A DNA stretch of 64,000 nt from Streptomyces fuscichromogenes (GTDB lineage Bacteria > Actinomycetota > Actinomycetes > Streptomycetales > Streptomycetaceae). A program made the translations under genes and the position numbers. The DNA is taken from the NCBI RefSeq assembly GCF_014645815.1, contig NZ_BMML01000003.1:496001-560000 (forward strand), given 5' to 3'. Below the pieces are notes generated by a model that saw only the letters and a program-made list of their open reading frames with translations, did not search any database and had not been told where the DNA came from. Within the stretch, counting starts at the first letter, position 1. The number at the start of each line of letters is the position of its first letter. Positions 41,760 to 51,144 of this stretch are shown one piece after another.

Positions 41760-42794
41760 ATGGCCATGGATCTCACCGGAGGCCTGGACCCGTCGCGTGA
41801 ACACGTCTTCGCCGAGCGCCCGGACAACCCGGAGATGCGGGACTCGGTCAGCATGTGGATCTCCGACGACCGTGGCGCGCTCGGCATACCCCGGGTCGCG
41901 ATCGAGGCCGTCGCGTCGGACTGGGGCGCACACCAACTACAGCTCAACGTGGCCTTTCCCGACGGACGGGTGTACCGCCTCCGTGAGTCAGGGCAGTCCC
42001 ACCCCGCATTGGACGGCGACGGTCGTGCCACCGTACTCGGCACCGGACCCTTGGCGTTCCAGTGCCTGGAACCGTTCACGACCTGGACCGTGACATTTCA
42101 CGGTACCGCTGTACAGGCCTCCACGCAGGCGTTGATCGCCGGCAGCACCGACGGTCCTCGGGTGGATCTCGCGTTTCGTGTGGAGGCCACGATGGCGGCC
42201 CCGCCATGGATCCAGGGTGCTCTCCTGCCCGAGGCGGGGGAACGGCTCAGGGCGACGTCCGAGGGAGCCCTCATGGGCGGTCCGCGCTACGAGCAGCTCT
42301 TCCAGGCCAAGGGATCGTTGTGCGTCGGAGGCGAGGAGCACACGTTCGCGGGGAGCGGCCTACGGATCCGCCGCCAAGGCGTGCGCGACCTGACCGACTT
42401 CCGCGGTCACTGCTGGCAGTCGGCGCTCTTCCCGAGCGGCCGGGCCTTCGGCTACATCGCCTATCCACCCCGCGATGACGGGCAGCCGACATTCAACGAG
42501 GGCTTTCTCTACCAGGGGGACGGCCCGCTCATCCCTGCCCGAGTGGTGCAGGCGCCCTGGCTGGGGAGGCTTCAGCCCACCGGTGAGGACGTCTCGGTCG
42601 TGTTCGAGTCCGAGCTCGGCAAGACACGCATAGGGGGTGAGACGGTCGTATCGACGTTCGACGTCGTCGACCGGCCGAGCATGCCGAACTTCCCTGTCCT
42701 GCACCAAGGGGGAGCCCGCTACCGCTGGGACGGCGAGGAGACCTACGGAATGCTCGAACGCTCCAGCGCCCGCGACAAGATCACCTGGCCGTGA
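41760..42794 (+). CDS. DUF7064/DUF7065-like (hydroxyneurosporene-synthase-like) protein
   Basis: A 344-residue soluble protein with no obvious catalytic motif. The pattern of alternating strands ([71 protein letters not shown]) fits the two-lobed beta-barrel of the DUF7064/7065 group, distantly like carotenoid 1,2-hydratase. Actinobacterial members often sit beside sulfotransferases or phosphotransferases in lipid loci. It may bind or hydrate the molecule being sulfated; that is inference. It starts 13 bases after the sulfotransferase stop, with GAAGGGA as ribosome site. Confidence 0.65.
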   Translation: MAMDLTGGLDPSREHVFAERPDNPEMRDSVSMWISDDRGALGIPRVAIEAVASDWGAHQLQLNVAFPDGRVYRLRESGQSHPALDGDGRATVLGTGPLAFQCLEPFTTWTVTFHGTAVQASTQALIAGSTDGPRVDLAFRVEATMAAPPWIQGALLPEAGERLRATSEGALMGGPRYEQLFQAKGSLCVGGEEHTFAGSGLRIRRQGVRDLTDFRGHCWQSALFPSGRAFGYIAYPPRDDGQPTFNEGFLYQGDGPLIPARVVQAPWLGRLQPTGEDVSVVFESELGKTRIGGETVVSTFDVVDRPSMPNFPVLHQGGARYRWDGEETYGMLERSSARDKITWP

Positions 42795-42828
42795 TGATGC
42801 AGGCCACAGGGGAGAAGGGCAGGCGGAC

Positions 42829-43731
42829 ATGGGTCGGCTGACACACCTTCAGCGACTGGAGGCCGAGAGCGTCCAGATCTTTCGGGAGGCCGTCGCCGAG
42901 AGCGAGCGACCAGTGATGCTGTACTCCGTGGGCAAGGACAGCTCGGTCTTGCTGCATCTCGCGTTGAAGGCGTTCCACCCTTCGCGCCTGCCGTTCCCGT
43001 TGCTGCACGTGGACACGACATGGAAATTCCAGGCGATGTACGAGTTCCGGGACAAGATCGTGGCGGACTTCCGCGTCGAGCTGCTCGTGCACCAGAACCC
43101 GGAGTGCGTGAGGCGGGGCATCAACCCCTTCGATCACGGCTCGTCGACGCATACGGACCTGTGGAAGACGGAGGGGCTCAAACAGGCACTGGACCATTAC
43201 GGATTCGATCTCGCCTTCGGCGGGGCCCGCCGCGACGAGGAGAAGTCCCGGGCCAAGGAACGGGTGTTCTCGATCCGGTCCGCGCAGCACCGATGGGACC
43301 CCAAGGCTCAACGCCCGGAGCTGTGGCGGCAGTACAACGTCAGCAAGCAGCCCGGGCAGACCGTACGTGCCTTCCCGCTCTCGAACTGGACTGAGCTGGA
43401 CGTGTGGCAGTACATCCACCACGAGCGGATCGACATCGTTCCGCTGTACTTCGCTGCGCCGCGTCCGGTAGTGGAGCGCGACGGGGCTCTGATCATGGTT
43501 GACGACGACCGGATGCGGCTGCGCCCGGGGGAGACTCCCGAGCGACGCAGTGTGCGTTTCCGGACGTTGGGCTGTTATCCGCTCACCGGCGCTGTGGAGA
43601 GTTCCGCCGCCACGCTGCCCGCCGTCATCCAGGAGATGCTCCTCACCACCAGCTCTGAGCGGCAGGGCCGGGTGATCGACCACGACTCCTCAGGATCAAT
43701 GGAGAAGAAGAAGCAGGAGGGGTACTTCTGA
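42829..43731 (+). CDS. cysD: sulfate adenylyltransferase subunit 2 (ATP sulfurylase small subunit)
   Basis: A 300-residue PP-loop ATP pyrophosphatase that forms adenosine 5'-phosphosulfate with the CysN GTPase. The PP-loop is [52 protein letters not shown] and [16 protein letters not shown] are CysD signatures. The stop overlaps the CysNC ATG by one base. The length is normal for the family. Confidence 0.97.
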   Translation: MGRLTHLQRLEAESVQIFREAVAESERPVMLYSVGKDSSVLLHLALKAFHPSRLPFPLLHVDTTWKFQAMYEFRDKIVADFRVELLVHQNPECVRRGINPFDHGSSTHTDLWKTEGLKQALDHYGFDLAFGGARRDEEKSRAKERVFSIRSAQHRWDPKAQRPELWRQYNVSKQPGQTVRAFPLSNWTELDVWQYIHHERIDIVPLYFAAPRPVVERDGALIMVDDDRMRLRPGETPERRSVRFRTLGCYPLTGAVESSAATLPAVIQEMLLTTSSERQGRVIDHDSSGSMEKKKQEGYF

Positions 43732-45656
43732 TGGCGCACGCGACCAACGAACTCGTCACGACGGACATCGACTCCTATCTGCGGCTCCACGAGAACAAGT
43801 CGTTGCTCCGCTTCATCACGTGCGGCAGTGTCGACGACGGGAAGAGCACGCTGATCGGGCGGCTGCTCTACGATTCGAAGCTCGTGTTCACCGACCAGCT
43901 CGCTTCGCTGGAGGCCGATTCGAAGAGGATCGGTACGCAGAACGGCGAACTCGACTTCGCCCTGCTGGTCGACGGCCTGTCCGCGGAGCGCGAGCAGGGG
44001 ATCACGATCGACGTCGCCCACCGGTTCTTCTCGACCGAGCGGCGCAAGTTCATCGTGGCCGACACCCCGGGGCACGAGCAGTACACGCGGAACATGGTCA
44101 CCGGTGCCTCGACGGCGGACCTCGCGGTCATCCTCGTCGACGCGCGCAAGGGGATCCTCACCCAGACCCGCCGCCACAGCTACCTCGTCTCGCTGCTCGG
44201 CATCCGCCACGTGGTGCTGGCCGTGAACAAACTCGACATGGTCGACTACGCACAGGACGTGTTCCTCGCGATCGAGGCGGACTACCGCGGTTTCGCCGGC
44301 GACCTCGGCCTGACGGACGTCGTCTGCATCCCCGTGTCGGCGCTGAGGGGCGACAACATCACCGAGCCCAGCTCGAACACCCCCTGGTACAAGGGGCCGA
44401 CCCTGATCGGACATCTGGAGTCGGTCGACGTCACCGACGCCCTTGAGAGCACCCCGTTCCGGCTGCCCGTCCAGTGGGTCAACCGGCCCGACCTCGACTT
44501 CCGTGGATTCTCCGGTCAGGTCGCGGGCGGGAGCATACGACCCGGAGAGCGCGTCAAGGTCCTGCCTTCGGGACAGGAGAGCACCGTCGCCGGCATCGTC
44601 ACCGCCGACGGAGACCTCGACGAGGCCGTCACCGAGCAGTCCGTCACCTTGACGCTCACCGACGAGATCGACGTCAGCCGGGGAGACGTCATCGCGGCCG
44701 CCGCCGCACCGCCGGAGGTCGCCGACCAGTTCCAGTGCCATCTGATCTGGATGAGCGAGGAATCGATGCTTCCCGGCCGGTCCTACCTGATCAAACTCGG
44801 AACCCGCACCACGGGCGTCGCGATCGATCGGCCGAAGTACAAGGTCAACGTCAACACCCTGGAACAGACGGCGACGCGGGCACTGGAGCTGAACGAGATC
44901 GGCGTCTGCAACATCCGTCTCGACCGGCCCGTCCCGTTCGACCCGTACACCGACAACCGGCACATGGGTGGGTTCATCGTCATCGACCGCATCACCCGCT
45001 CGACGGTCGCCGCCGGGCTCCTGGACTTCGCGCTGCGGCGTGCGCACAACGTGCACTGGCAGGCTGTCGAGATCGACAAGAGGGCCCGGGCGCACCGCAA
45101 GAACCAGCGCCCCGCCGCCGTGTGGTTCACCGGCCTGTCCGGCGCGGGGAAGTCGACCATCGCGAACCTCGTGGAGAAACGCCTCCACGACGAAGGCCAC
45201 CACACCTACCTCCTCGACGGCGACAACGTACGGCACGGCCTCAACAGAGACCTCGGATTCACCGACGCCGACCGCGTGGAGAACGTCCGCCGTGTCGCGG
45301 AGGTGGTCCGGCTGCTGGTGGACGCGGGTATCATCGTGCTGGCCTCCTTCATCTCACCGTTCCGCGCCGAACGCGAGTTCGCCCGGACCCTTCTGGACGA
45401 CGGCGAGTTCATCGAGGTCCACGTCGACACGCCTCTGCACATCGCCGAGTCCCGCGACGGCAAGGGCCTCTACGCCAAGGCCCGCCGCGGTGAACTGATC
45501 CACTTCACCGGAGTCGACTCACCCTACGAGCCGCCGGAGTCACCCGAACTCCGCCTCGACGCCGACGGCACCCTCTCCGCCGAGGCATGCGCCGACCTCG
45601 TCGTCGAGCACCTCCGAGCGGCCGGCATTCTCGCGCCCCCGCAGGAGGCACCGTGA
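43731..45656 (+). CDS. cysNC: bifunctional sulfate adenylyltransferase subunit 1 / APS kinase
   Basis: A 641-residue fusion. Residues 1-440 are the GTPase subunit of ATP sulfurylase ([15 protein letters not shown] at 32, [20 protein letters not shown], then two barrel domains). From about 455 to the end is APS kinase ([15 protein letters not shown] near 466, [40 protein letters not shown]). It turns sulfate into APS and then PAPS in one polypeptide. One-base overlap with cysD and four-base overlap with cysQ show a tightly coupled operon. Confidence 0.97.
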   Translation: MAHATNELVTTDIDSYLRLHENKSLLRFITCGSVDDGKSTLIGRLLYDSKLVFTDQLASLEADSKRIGTQNGELDFALLVDGLSAEREQGITIDVAHRFFSTERRKFIVADTPGHEQYTRNMVTGASTADLAVILVDARKGILTQTRRHSYLVSLLGIRHVVLAVNKLDMVDYAQDVFLAIEADYRGFAGDLGLTDVVCIPVSALRGDNITEPSSNTPWYKGPTLIGHLESVDVTDALESTPFRLPVQWVNRPDLDFRGFSGQVAGGSIRPGERVKVLPSGQESTVAGIVTADGDLDEAVTEQSVTLTLTDEIDVSRGDVIAAAAAPPEVADQFQCHLIWMSEESMLPGRSYLIKLGTRTTGVAIDRPKYKVNVNTLEQTATRALELNEIGVCNIRLDRPVPFDPYTDNRHMGGFIVIDRITRSTVAAGLLDFALRRAHNVHWQAVEIDKRARAHRKNQRPAAVWFTGLSGAGKSTIANLVEKRLHDEGHHTYLLDGDNVRHGLNRDLGFTDADRVENVRRVAEVVRLLVDAGIIVLASFISPFRAEREFARTLLDDGEFIEVHVDTPLHIAESRDGKGLYAKARRGELIHFTGVDSPYEPPESPELRLDADGTLSAEACADLVVEHLRAAGILAPPQEAP

Positions 45657-46393
45657 CCGGCGAGGACGACCACGAACTCGCAGCTTCCCTGGCCGCCCAC
45701 GCGGGGCAACTCCTTCTGGACATCCGCGTGCAGGGCGGCGCCGAAGGAGACCGGCAGTCCAACGAACTGCTCCTGCGCCTGCTGGCACAGGAACGCCCCG
45801 AGGACGCCGTCCTCTCCGAGGAGAGCACCGACGACCCCGCTCGCCTCCAGAACCGCCGTGTCTGGATCGTCGACCCTCTCGACGGAACTCGTGAGTACGG
45901 TGAACCGCCGCGCGAGGACTGGGCCGTTCATGTCGCCCTCACCGTCGACGGACAGCCCGCAGCGGGGGCGGTCGGGCTTCCGGCCATCGGGCTCGTCCTG
46001 CACACGGGGGAACCTCCAGACCTCCCGGTGCGCCCGTCGGGTCCCATCCGCCTCGCCGTCTCCCGGACCCGCCCGTCGGCTTGTGCTGACAGCCTCGTCG
46101 CGCGATTGGGCGCGGACCTTGTCCCGATGGGCTCCGCAGGCGCGAAGGCCATGGCGGTCGTACGTGGCGCTGTCGATGTCTATGCCCACTCCGGCGGCCA
46201 GTACGAGTGGGACTCCTGTGCTCCGGTTGCCGTGGCCGCGGCAGCAGGGCTTCACGTCTCCCGGCTCGACGGCTCGCCCCTGCGCTACAACAATCCCGAT
46301 CCGTACCTGCCCGACCTACTCATCTGCCGTCCGGAACTGTCTGACGCCGTGCTCGGTGCCCTCCGGGCCGTCGGACCAGAAGCAGCGAGGTGA
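45653..46393 (+). CDS. cysQ: 3'(2'),5'-bisphosphate nucleotidase, inositol-monophosphatase family
   Basis: A 246-residue Mg2+-dependent phosphatase. The first metal-binding glutamates are in LSEESTDD, the second motif is [13 protein letters not shown], and the third [16 protein letters not shown]. It hydrolyses PAP, the by-product inhibitor left after sulfotransfer, or PAPS. GTG start overlapping the cysNC stop. Its place directly after the PAPS-making genes supports a role in clearing PAP from the sulfotransferase. Confidence 0.92.
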   Translation: MTGEDDHELAASLAAHAGQLLLDIRVQGGAEGDRQSNELLLRLLAQERPEDAVLSEESTDDPARLQNRRVWIVDPLDGTREYGEPPREDWAVHVALTVDGQPAAGAVGLPAIGLVLHTGEPPDLPVRPSGPIRLAVSRTRPSACADSLVARLGADLVPMGSAGAKAMAVVRGAVDVYAHSGGQYEWDSCAPVAVAAAAGLHVSRLDGSPLRYNNPDPYLPDLLICRPELSDAVLGALRAVGPEAAR

Positions 46394-47298
46394 CGATGCG
46401 CTTCGTCTACAACTACCCGGAGACGAACGGCGTCGAGCGCGACCTGCTCGACGCCGGCAGGCTGCACGAGGTCGCCGTCGTGGTCGAGCGGTCCGGGTTC
46501 GACGGGTTCGCGCTGAGCGAGCACCCCGTGCCGAGCGCGCGGTGGCTGGCAGAGGGCGGGCATCAGACCTTCGACCCGTTCGTCGCCCTCGGGTACGTGG
46601 CGGCCGTGACCCGAAGGCTGCGCTTGCACACGAACCTGGCAGTGGCGCCCTACCGGAACCCGTTCCTCCTGGCGAAAGCGGCCGCGACACTCGACAAGCT
46701 CTCGGGCGGCCGTCTGGTGCTCGGGCTGGGGACGGGATACCTGAAGTCCGAGTTCTACGCGCTCGGAGTGGACATGGCGGAGCGCAACGCGTTGTTCGAC
46801 GAGGTTCTCGACGTGCTGCCCCTGCACTGGAGTGGCGAGACGTTCAGCTACCGGGGTCGCCACTTCGAGGCCCGGGACGTCATCGCCCGGCCCCGGCCTG
46901 TCCAGGATCCCATCCCGATCTGGATCGGCGGAAACTCGAAGCTGACCCGTAGGCGTGTCGCCCAGCGGGCGCAGGGCTGGATGCCGCTGATCGGCTCGCC
47001 CGAGCTCATCGCCACCACGCGGACGGCTTCGATCGGTTCGCTCTCGGAACTGGCCGACATGATCCGTGAGATGCGGGACGCGGCAGAGGCTGCCGGGCGA
47101 GCGGATGGGATCGATGTGCAGTACTCCTACCCGGACCGGTCCATCTCCTCTCCGACCGTTGAGGCGGACCGTCATCGTGAAGCACTGGCCGAGATCGAGA
47201 AGGCGGGTGTGACCACGGTGGTCGTATCCAGTCCCACTTTGACGACCGACGCCACGCAGGATTTCTTGGAGGGGTTTGGCGCAACCTACTTGGTCTGA
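46390..47298 (+). CDS. LLM-class (luciferase-like) F420- or flavin-dependent oxidoreductase
   Basis: A 302-residue TIM-barrel protein of the luciferase-like family. Blocks include GFDGFALSEHPVPS, TNLAVAPYRNPFLLAKAAATLDKLSGGRLVLGLGTGYL and PIPIWIGGNSKLTRRRVA. Actinobacterial members without a reductase partner mostly use F420. GTG at 46390 overlaps the cysQ stop (GTGA); ATG at 46396 is the alternative. It ends the sulfation operon, so it may oxidise or reduce the sulfated compound or its precursor. Confidence 0.88.
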   Translation: MTMRFVYNYPETNGVERDLLDAGRLHEVAVVVERSGFDGFALSEHPVPSARWLAEGGHQTFDPFVALGYVAAVTRRLRLHTNLAVAPYRNPFLLAKAAATLDKLSGGRLVLGLGTGYLKSEFYALGVDMAERNALFDEVLDVLPLHWSGETFSYRGRHFEARDVIARPRPVQDPIPIWIGGNSKLTRRRVAQRAQGWMPLIGSPELIATTRTASIGSLSELADMIREMRDAAEAAGRADGIDVQYSYPDRSISSPTVEADRHREALAEIEKAGVTTVVVSSPTLTTDATQDFLEGFGATYLV

Positions 47299-47689
47299 CG
47301 GAGCCGGGAGGGCCCCTGGGGGTGTGACCGGCAAGGTCGTCGCCTTTCGGGCGGCCCCAGCGGTTGTCGCTCGGGGGAGTCCGCGAAGGCAGTGAGGCCG
47401 GCGTCGGCGTGCAGAAGCGGCTCTCTGTCGTTCGGGCATGTCGGCGACAGCGTCGAGCGAGGCGCTGACGGCCTCGGCGGTCGGCTGGGCAAAGAGGGCA
47501 GCAGCGCTGCCGGTCGGCTCGGAATGTGATCTTGTGCATGCCCCTGACCAGACCGAAGCGGCGTTCGGCGACGATCGGTTGGACCAGCGGCCGACGACCG
47601 ACTCGTCCCGGCCCAGGAACTTCAGCAAGCCCGGAGAGTCTCATGCGTCGGTGCCCGACTCGGGTCTCTGGGATGGAACGGCGGCCGCC
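47299..47689. other. non-coding stretch between the sulfation operon and the chimeric remnant
   Basis: No intact gene. Frames on either strand lack recognisable family sequence, and minus-strand pieces such as RRPLVQPIVAERRFGLVRG look protein-like but are interrupted. No strong hairpin follows the operon stop. Homology to the DNA upstream of the 1586 exporter begins at its right end. Confidence 0.4.
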
Positions 47690-48193
47690 CAAGGCGATCA
47701 CCGGCGCCGATGCCGGGCATCCGAGAACAGGGCCGGTGACGCGATGCCCAACAGCGCACAGCGTACGTCGGCGGCATCGGCGCAGAAGCCGACCGGCGGC
47801 CCTGCCCATGCGACGCTGATTCTCGCGATCATCCGGATCAGCTACTTCATGGTCATCCTCGACAACTCGATCGTCTTCACCGGGCTGCCGCACAACCGCT
47901 CCGACATGGGGTTGTCCGAGACCGGCCTGTTCTGGATCACCAACGCCTGCGTCCTGGTCTTCGATGGGTCGCTGGTCTCCGAGGCGGACGCCATGGAGCT
48001 CGTGGCGGAATGCGACGACATCGGTGTGCCCGACGGCCACGCTGGTCGCGGCCTCCCGGCTGGCCGTGCACGGACTGTGCCTGCTCAGGGATCGCGGGGA
48101 CCGAACCCGGCACCGTCTGCGCACCTTCCCTGAGGAGGGATACGACGCTGGGGAGCCGACGGGCTGCGGGACGACTCGGGCCGCAGCGCCAGG
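47690..48193 (+). pseudogene. chimeric remnant: exporter 5' end joined to acyl-CoA synthetase 3' end
   Basis: Positions 47690-47965 match 1533-1806 (about 50 bases upstream plus the first 73 codons of the DHA2 exporter, including ISYFMVILDNSIVFTGLP). Near 47970 the sequence switches to the synthetase coding region around 35308 (SEADAMELVAECDDIGV against SEVDATELVAEFDDIGV). Two internal deletions follow, each between short direct repeats in the parent (GCCAC, GGCCG), and then the 132-base near-identical repeat. The deletions shift the frame, so the open frame from the ATG at 47744 to 48133 is not a functional protein. Confidence 0.85.
48062..48193 (+). repeat. 132-base direct repeat, copy 2
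   Basis: Ungapped match to 35499-35630 with four mismatches, same orientation. It includes the synthetase stop position (TGA changed to CGA here) and 89 bases beyond. It forms the right end of the chimeric remnant. Confidence 0.85.
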
Positions 48194-48264
48194 TCGTCCG
48201 GTGCAGCTGGTTCGCGCTGAACCTGCACGTTTCGCTGTTTGAGGTACCTCGGGACCGGGCGGTT

Positions 48265-50610
48265 CTACGGGGTGGACCCCCGGGTGGGTTTCTGGTTCGC
48301 CGCCCACCAGGACGCGATCTGGGCGCGACTGCGGAAGTCCAGCTTGGCCAGCAGGTTCTGCACGTGGCCGCCGACCGTACGCGGGGAGCGCCCCAGCCTG
48401 GAGGCGATCTGCCGGTTGCTCAGGCCCATGGCGACGAGTTCCGCCACTTCGCACTCTCTGCGGGTCAGCGCTTTCGCGGGAACAGCCGGCATGGCCGAGG
48501 TACGGTCCGAGGACAGCGCGTACGGGATGGCCTGGCCAGGACTGTTGCGGCGGCCGCCCTCCGCGAGTGCCTGCGCGTAGGCTTCTCGACCCAGGGCATC
48601 GGCGGCCGCTTTCGCACAGTGCGCGTGCTGCTCGGCCACCCATGGGCCGAATGCGCCTATTGAGGTATCCGCGTTTCGCCACAGGGCCTCGGCGGCGCCC
48701 AGCAACCGAGCCGCCCGCGCGTGCTCTCCGCTGTTGCTGGTCGCCCAGGCGAGCAGTTCCAGCATCCGCGCGACCATCGCGTGGTCGTTGAAACCCCGCA
48801 TGTTCTCCAGCGCCGAACGTGCGAGTTCCTTGGTCGCTTCCGGATCGCCGACGGCCCAGGCATTGTGGCCCAGGGCCATCAGCACCTGTGCACGGCCCCA
48901 TCGCTCTCCGCTTGCCTCGAAGAAGGAGATCAGCTCTCCGCAGGACTGTGCCGCACGAGGGTCTCCGGCGTAGGCCTGGACACATGCCAGCGCGAGCCGC
49001 CAGGAGGTGGCCTCCCGCTCGTCTCCTGCCGCGACCAGGGCGGCCACAGCACTTTCGTATAGGGCGACGCTTTCCTGGGGATGCCCCCGGTAGTGCGCTG
49101 ACACGCCGCGGAAGCCGTCCGCCCGGGGAAGCTGGACCGGGTCGCCCAGCCGCTGGGTCAGCGGCTCGGCCTCGTCCAGCCATCGGTCTGCCGCCGCCAG
49201 GTCGCCCTGTGTCTGTGCCACCCAGACGGCGGCGAAGAGACCCCGAACCCGTTCCAGGGTGGGCTCGGGCGCCTGCGCCAGTGCCGCCTCCAACTGGCGA
49301 CGCCCCTCGGTGAGGAAACCGCCGACGCACCAATGGAAGATCAGTGCTCCGGCCAGCGCGAGCCGGGCCTGAGGATCTGCGTCGTAGTCCAGTGCCACCA
49401 GCAGATTGGGGTGGTCGGCGCGCAACCGGGCCAGCCTTTCCGCCTGACCACCGGCGAACCAGTCCGTATCGACACACCGGGCGATCGTGAGGAAGAAGTC
49501 GCGGTGTCGCGCGCGGAACTGCTGCGTCTGTCCGGAGGAGGCAAGCTCTTCCCACCCGTACTGCCGCACGCTCTCCAGCAACCGGTAGCGCAGGACTCCG
49601 TCACAGTCCGTGGTGAGGACCACGGACTGGTCGACAAGTCGGTCCAGGAGGTCCAGCACCTCGTGTGGCGCGATACCGTCTCCGGCGCAGACGCCCTCGG
49701 CCGCATCCAGTGCGAATCCGCCAGCGAAGACCGAGAGCCGGTTCCACAGCAGTCGCTCGGCCGGGGTGCAGAGCTCGTAGCTCCACCCGATCGTGGCGCG
49801 GAGCGTGCGCTGGTGAGGCGCTGCCGTCGGACTGTCGCCGGTAAGCAGCGCGAAGCGGTCCTCCAGCCGTTCTGCGACTTGTGCCACGGTGAGTGTGTGC
49901 AGCCGGGAGGCCGCCAGCTCGATCGCCAGTGGCAGACCGTCCAGGTCGGCACAGAGCCGAGCGATCTCTGCCCGCTGCCGCTCGTCGGCCGTGAACGTGG
50001 ACCGCGCTGTCGTTGCCCGGTCTTGCAGCAAGCGGGCCGCGTCTGCCGGAGGCAGCGGGCCGACCGTGACGAGGTGCTCGCCAGCGAGGCCGAGTGTTCG
50101 GCGGCTCGTCGCAAGGACGCGCACCTCGGGGGCGGCGGAGAGCAGAGCCTTTGCCAGTTCGGCGCAGGCGTCAGCCTGGTGTTCGCAGTTGTCGAGCAGG
50201 ACCAGCGCCCGACGTCGGGCGAGACAGCCCCCGAGTTGTTCCATGAGGGGCCGGGTGCCGAGGTCCGGCACTCCCAGCGCGGTCGCGACCATGCCGGGCA
50301 CCGCTGTGGGCCTCTGCACGGGGGCCAGGTTCACCAACCAGGCTCCGTCCGGAAAGGCGTGTGCCGAGACAGCGGCTGCCTCCACCGCGAGCCGGGTCTT
50401 TCCGATACCACCGCTGCCGATGAGCGTCACCAGCCGTGTCGCCTGCAACAGCGTACGGATCTCGGTCACCTCGGACTGACGGCCGACGAAACTCGTGGAC
50501 AACGCCGGCAGGTTACCTACCCGTGAGTTCACCAGGGGCACCTCATTCGATACCTCACCGAGCCTCGCGGCGACGCGTGGCCTGGAACAGCCGGTGTCAC
50601 CTTCGGGCAC
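48265..50610 (-). CDS. large ATPase / LuxR-type regulator (NB-ARC, TPR, LuxR helix-turn-helix)
   Basis: A regulator of up to 781 residues. NLPALSTSFVGRQSEVTEI leads into a Walker A GSGGIGKTRLA (65-75) and Walker B RALVLLDNCEH (about 150). A helical repeat region follows, and then the LuxR helix-turn-helix LTRRECEVAELVAMGLSNRQIASRLG near the C-terminus. Such proteins switch on nearby secreted-enzyme or metabolite genes. The GTG at 50610 has a weak ribosome site; a later GTG about 75 bases inside is possible. It is paralogous along its length to the regulator at 53177-55480 and divergent from the RIP-pectinesterase gene. Confidence 0.9.
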   Translation of the reverse strand: MPEGDTGCSRPRVAARLGEVSNEVPLVNSRVGNLPALSTSFVGRQSEVTEIRTLLQATRLVTLIGSGGIGKTRLAVEAAAVSAHAFPDGAWLVNLAPVQRPTAVPGMVATALGVPDLGTRPLMEQLGGCLARRRALVLLDNCEHQADACAELAKALLSAAPEVRVLATSRRTLGLAGEHLVTVGPLPPADAARLLQDRATTARSTFTADERQRAEIARLCADLDGLPLAIELAASRLHTLTVAQVAERLEDRFALLTGDSPTAAPHQRTLRATIGWSYELCTPAERLLWNRLSVFAGGFALDAAEGVCAGDGIAPHEVLDLLDRLVDQSVVLTTDCDGVLRYRLLESVRQYGWEELASSGQTQQFRARHRDFFLTIARCVDTDWFAGGQAERLARLRADHPNLLVALDYDADPQARLALAGALIFHWCVGGFLTEGRRQLEAALAQAPEPTLERVRGLFAAVWVAQTQGDLAAADRWLDEAEPLTQRLGDPVQLPRADGFRGVSAHYRGHPQESVALYESAVAALVAAGDEREATSWRLALACVQAYAGDPRAAQSCGELISFFEASGERWGRAQVLMALGHNAWAVGDPEATKELARSALENMRGFNDHAMVARMLELLAWATSNSGEHARAARLLGAAEALWRNADTSIGAFGPWVAEQHAHCAKAAADALGREAYAQALAEGGRRNSPGQAIPYALSSDRTSAMPAVPAKALTRRECEVAELVAMGLSNRQIASRLGRSPRTVGGHVQNLLAKLDFRSRAQIASWWAANQKPTRGSTP

Positions 50611-51144
50611 CGACGGACGACCGGGTTCTCTTCCTGTGCATTCCAGGACCTTCTGTCAGAGGTGCGGCGGACGGACAGTTCGGTACCTTGCCGTGTTCGT
50701 CTGTTTCCCGCCTCCTCCCTTTGGCCTCCGTTACGGGCCGTGCCTCATTCATTCGGCCGAGCGTGATCGGAGTCGGGGCGCGACGCGACCCATGATGCGC
50801 GAGACGACATGGATGGTCAGCGCCTGGTACGGCGGTGCTCCGGCGGAGCGACCGGCCCTTCGGGGAGGGGCGCAGGGACGGCGTTGACGAAGGACGAGCT
50901 CGACAGCCTGGGACCGCCGGTGGAGCACTGTCCGCAGGTGGTCTTCGACACGGCTTCGGCACCCACCCAGCGCTGGAATGGGTAGAACTGCGCATGCTCG
51001 GCGTCGAACCCCCGAGACAGCCTCTGGGCAGCCGATTCGCCACGCGTTCTGCGGGCAAGCATTCGTTCTTTTCGTGATGCGCCCCCGGAATGCCAAAGGG
51101 AAGGCAAAGAGAACCATGGCTGTCCAAGACATACAGGGGGCCCG
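50611..51144. other. 534-base divergent region before the RIP-pectinesterase gene
   Basis: It serves the LuxR-type regulator (minus) and the RIP-pectinesterase (plus). No gene is convincing; the small plus-strand frames around 50791-51077 lack family features. The A+G-rich segment 51090-51140 just before the GTG is the probable leader, with GGGGG as a modest ribosome site. No clear operator repeat was found by eye. Confidence 0.45.

Noticed and set aside
47438..48133. 231-codon plus-strand open frame as a functional membrane protein
   Set aside because: Only 73 codons match the exporter, then it switches to a frame-shifted synthetase fragment. It is a chimeric remnant, not a working gene.
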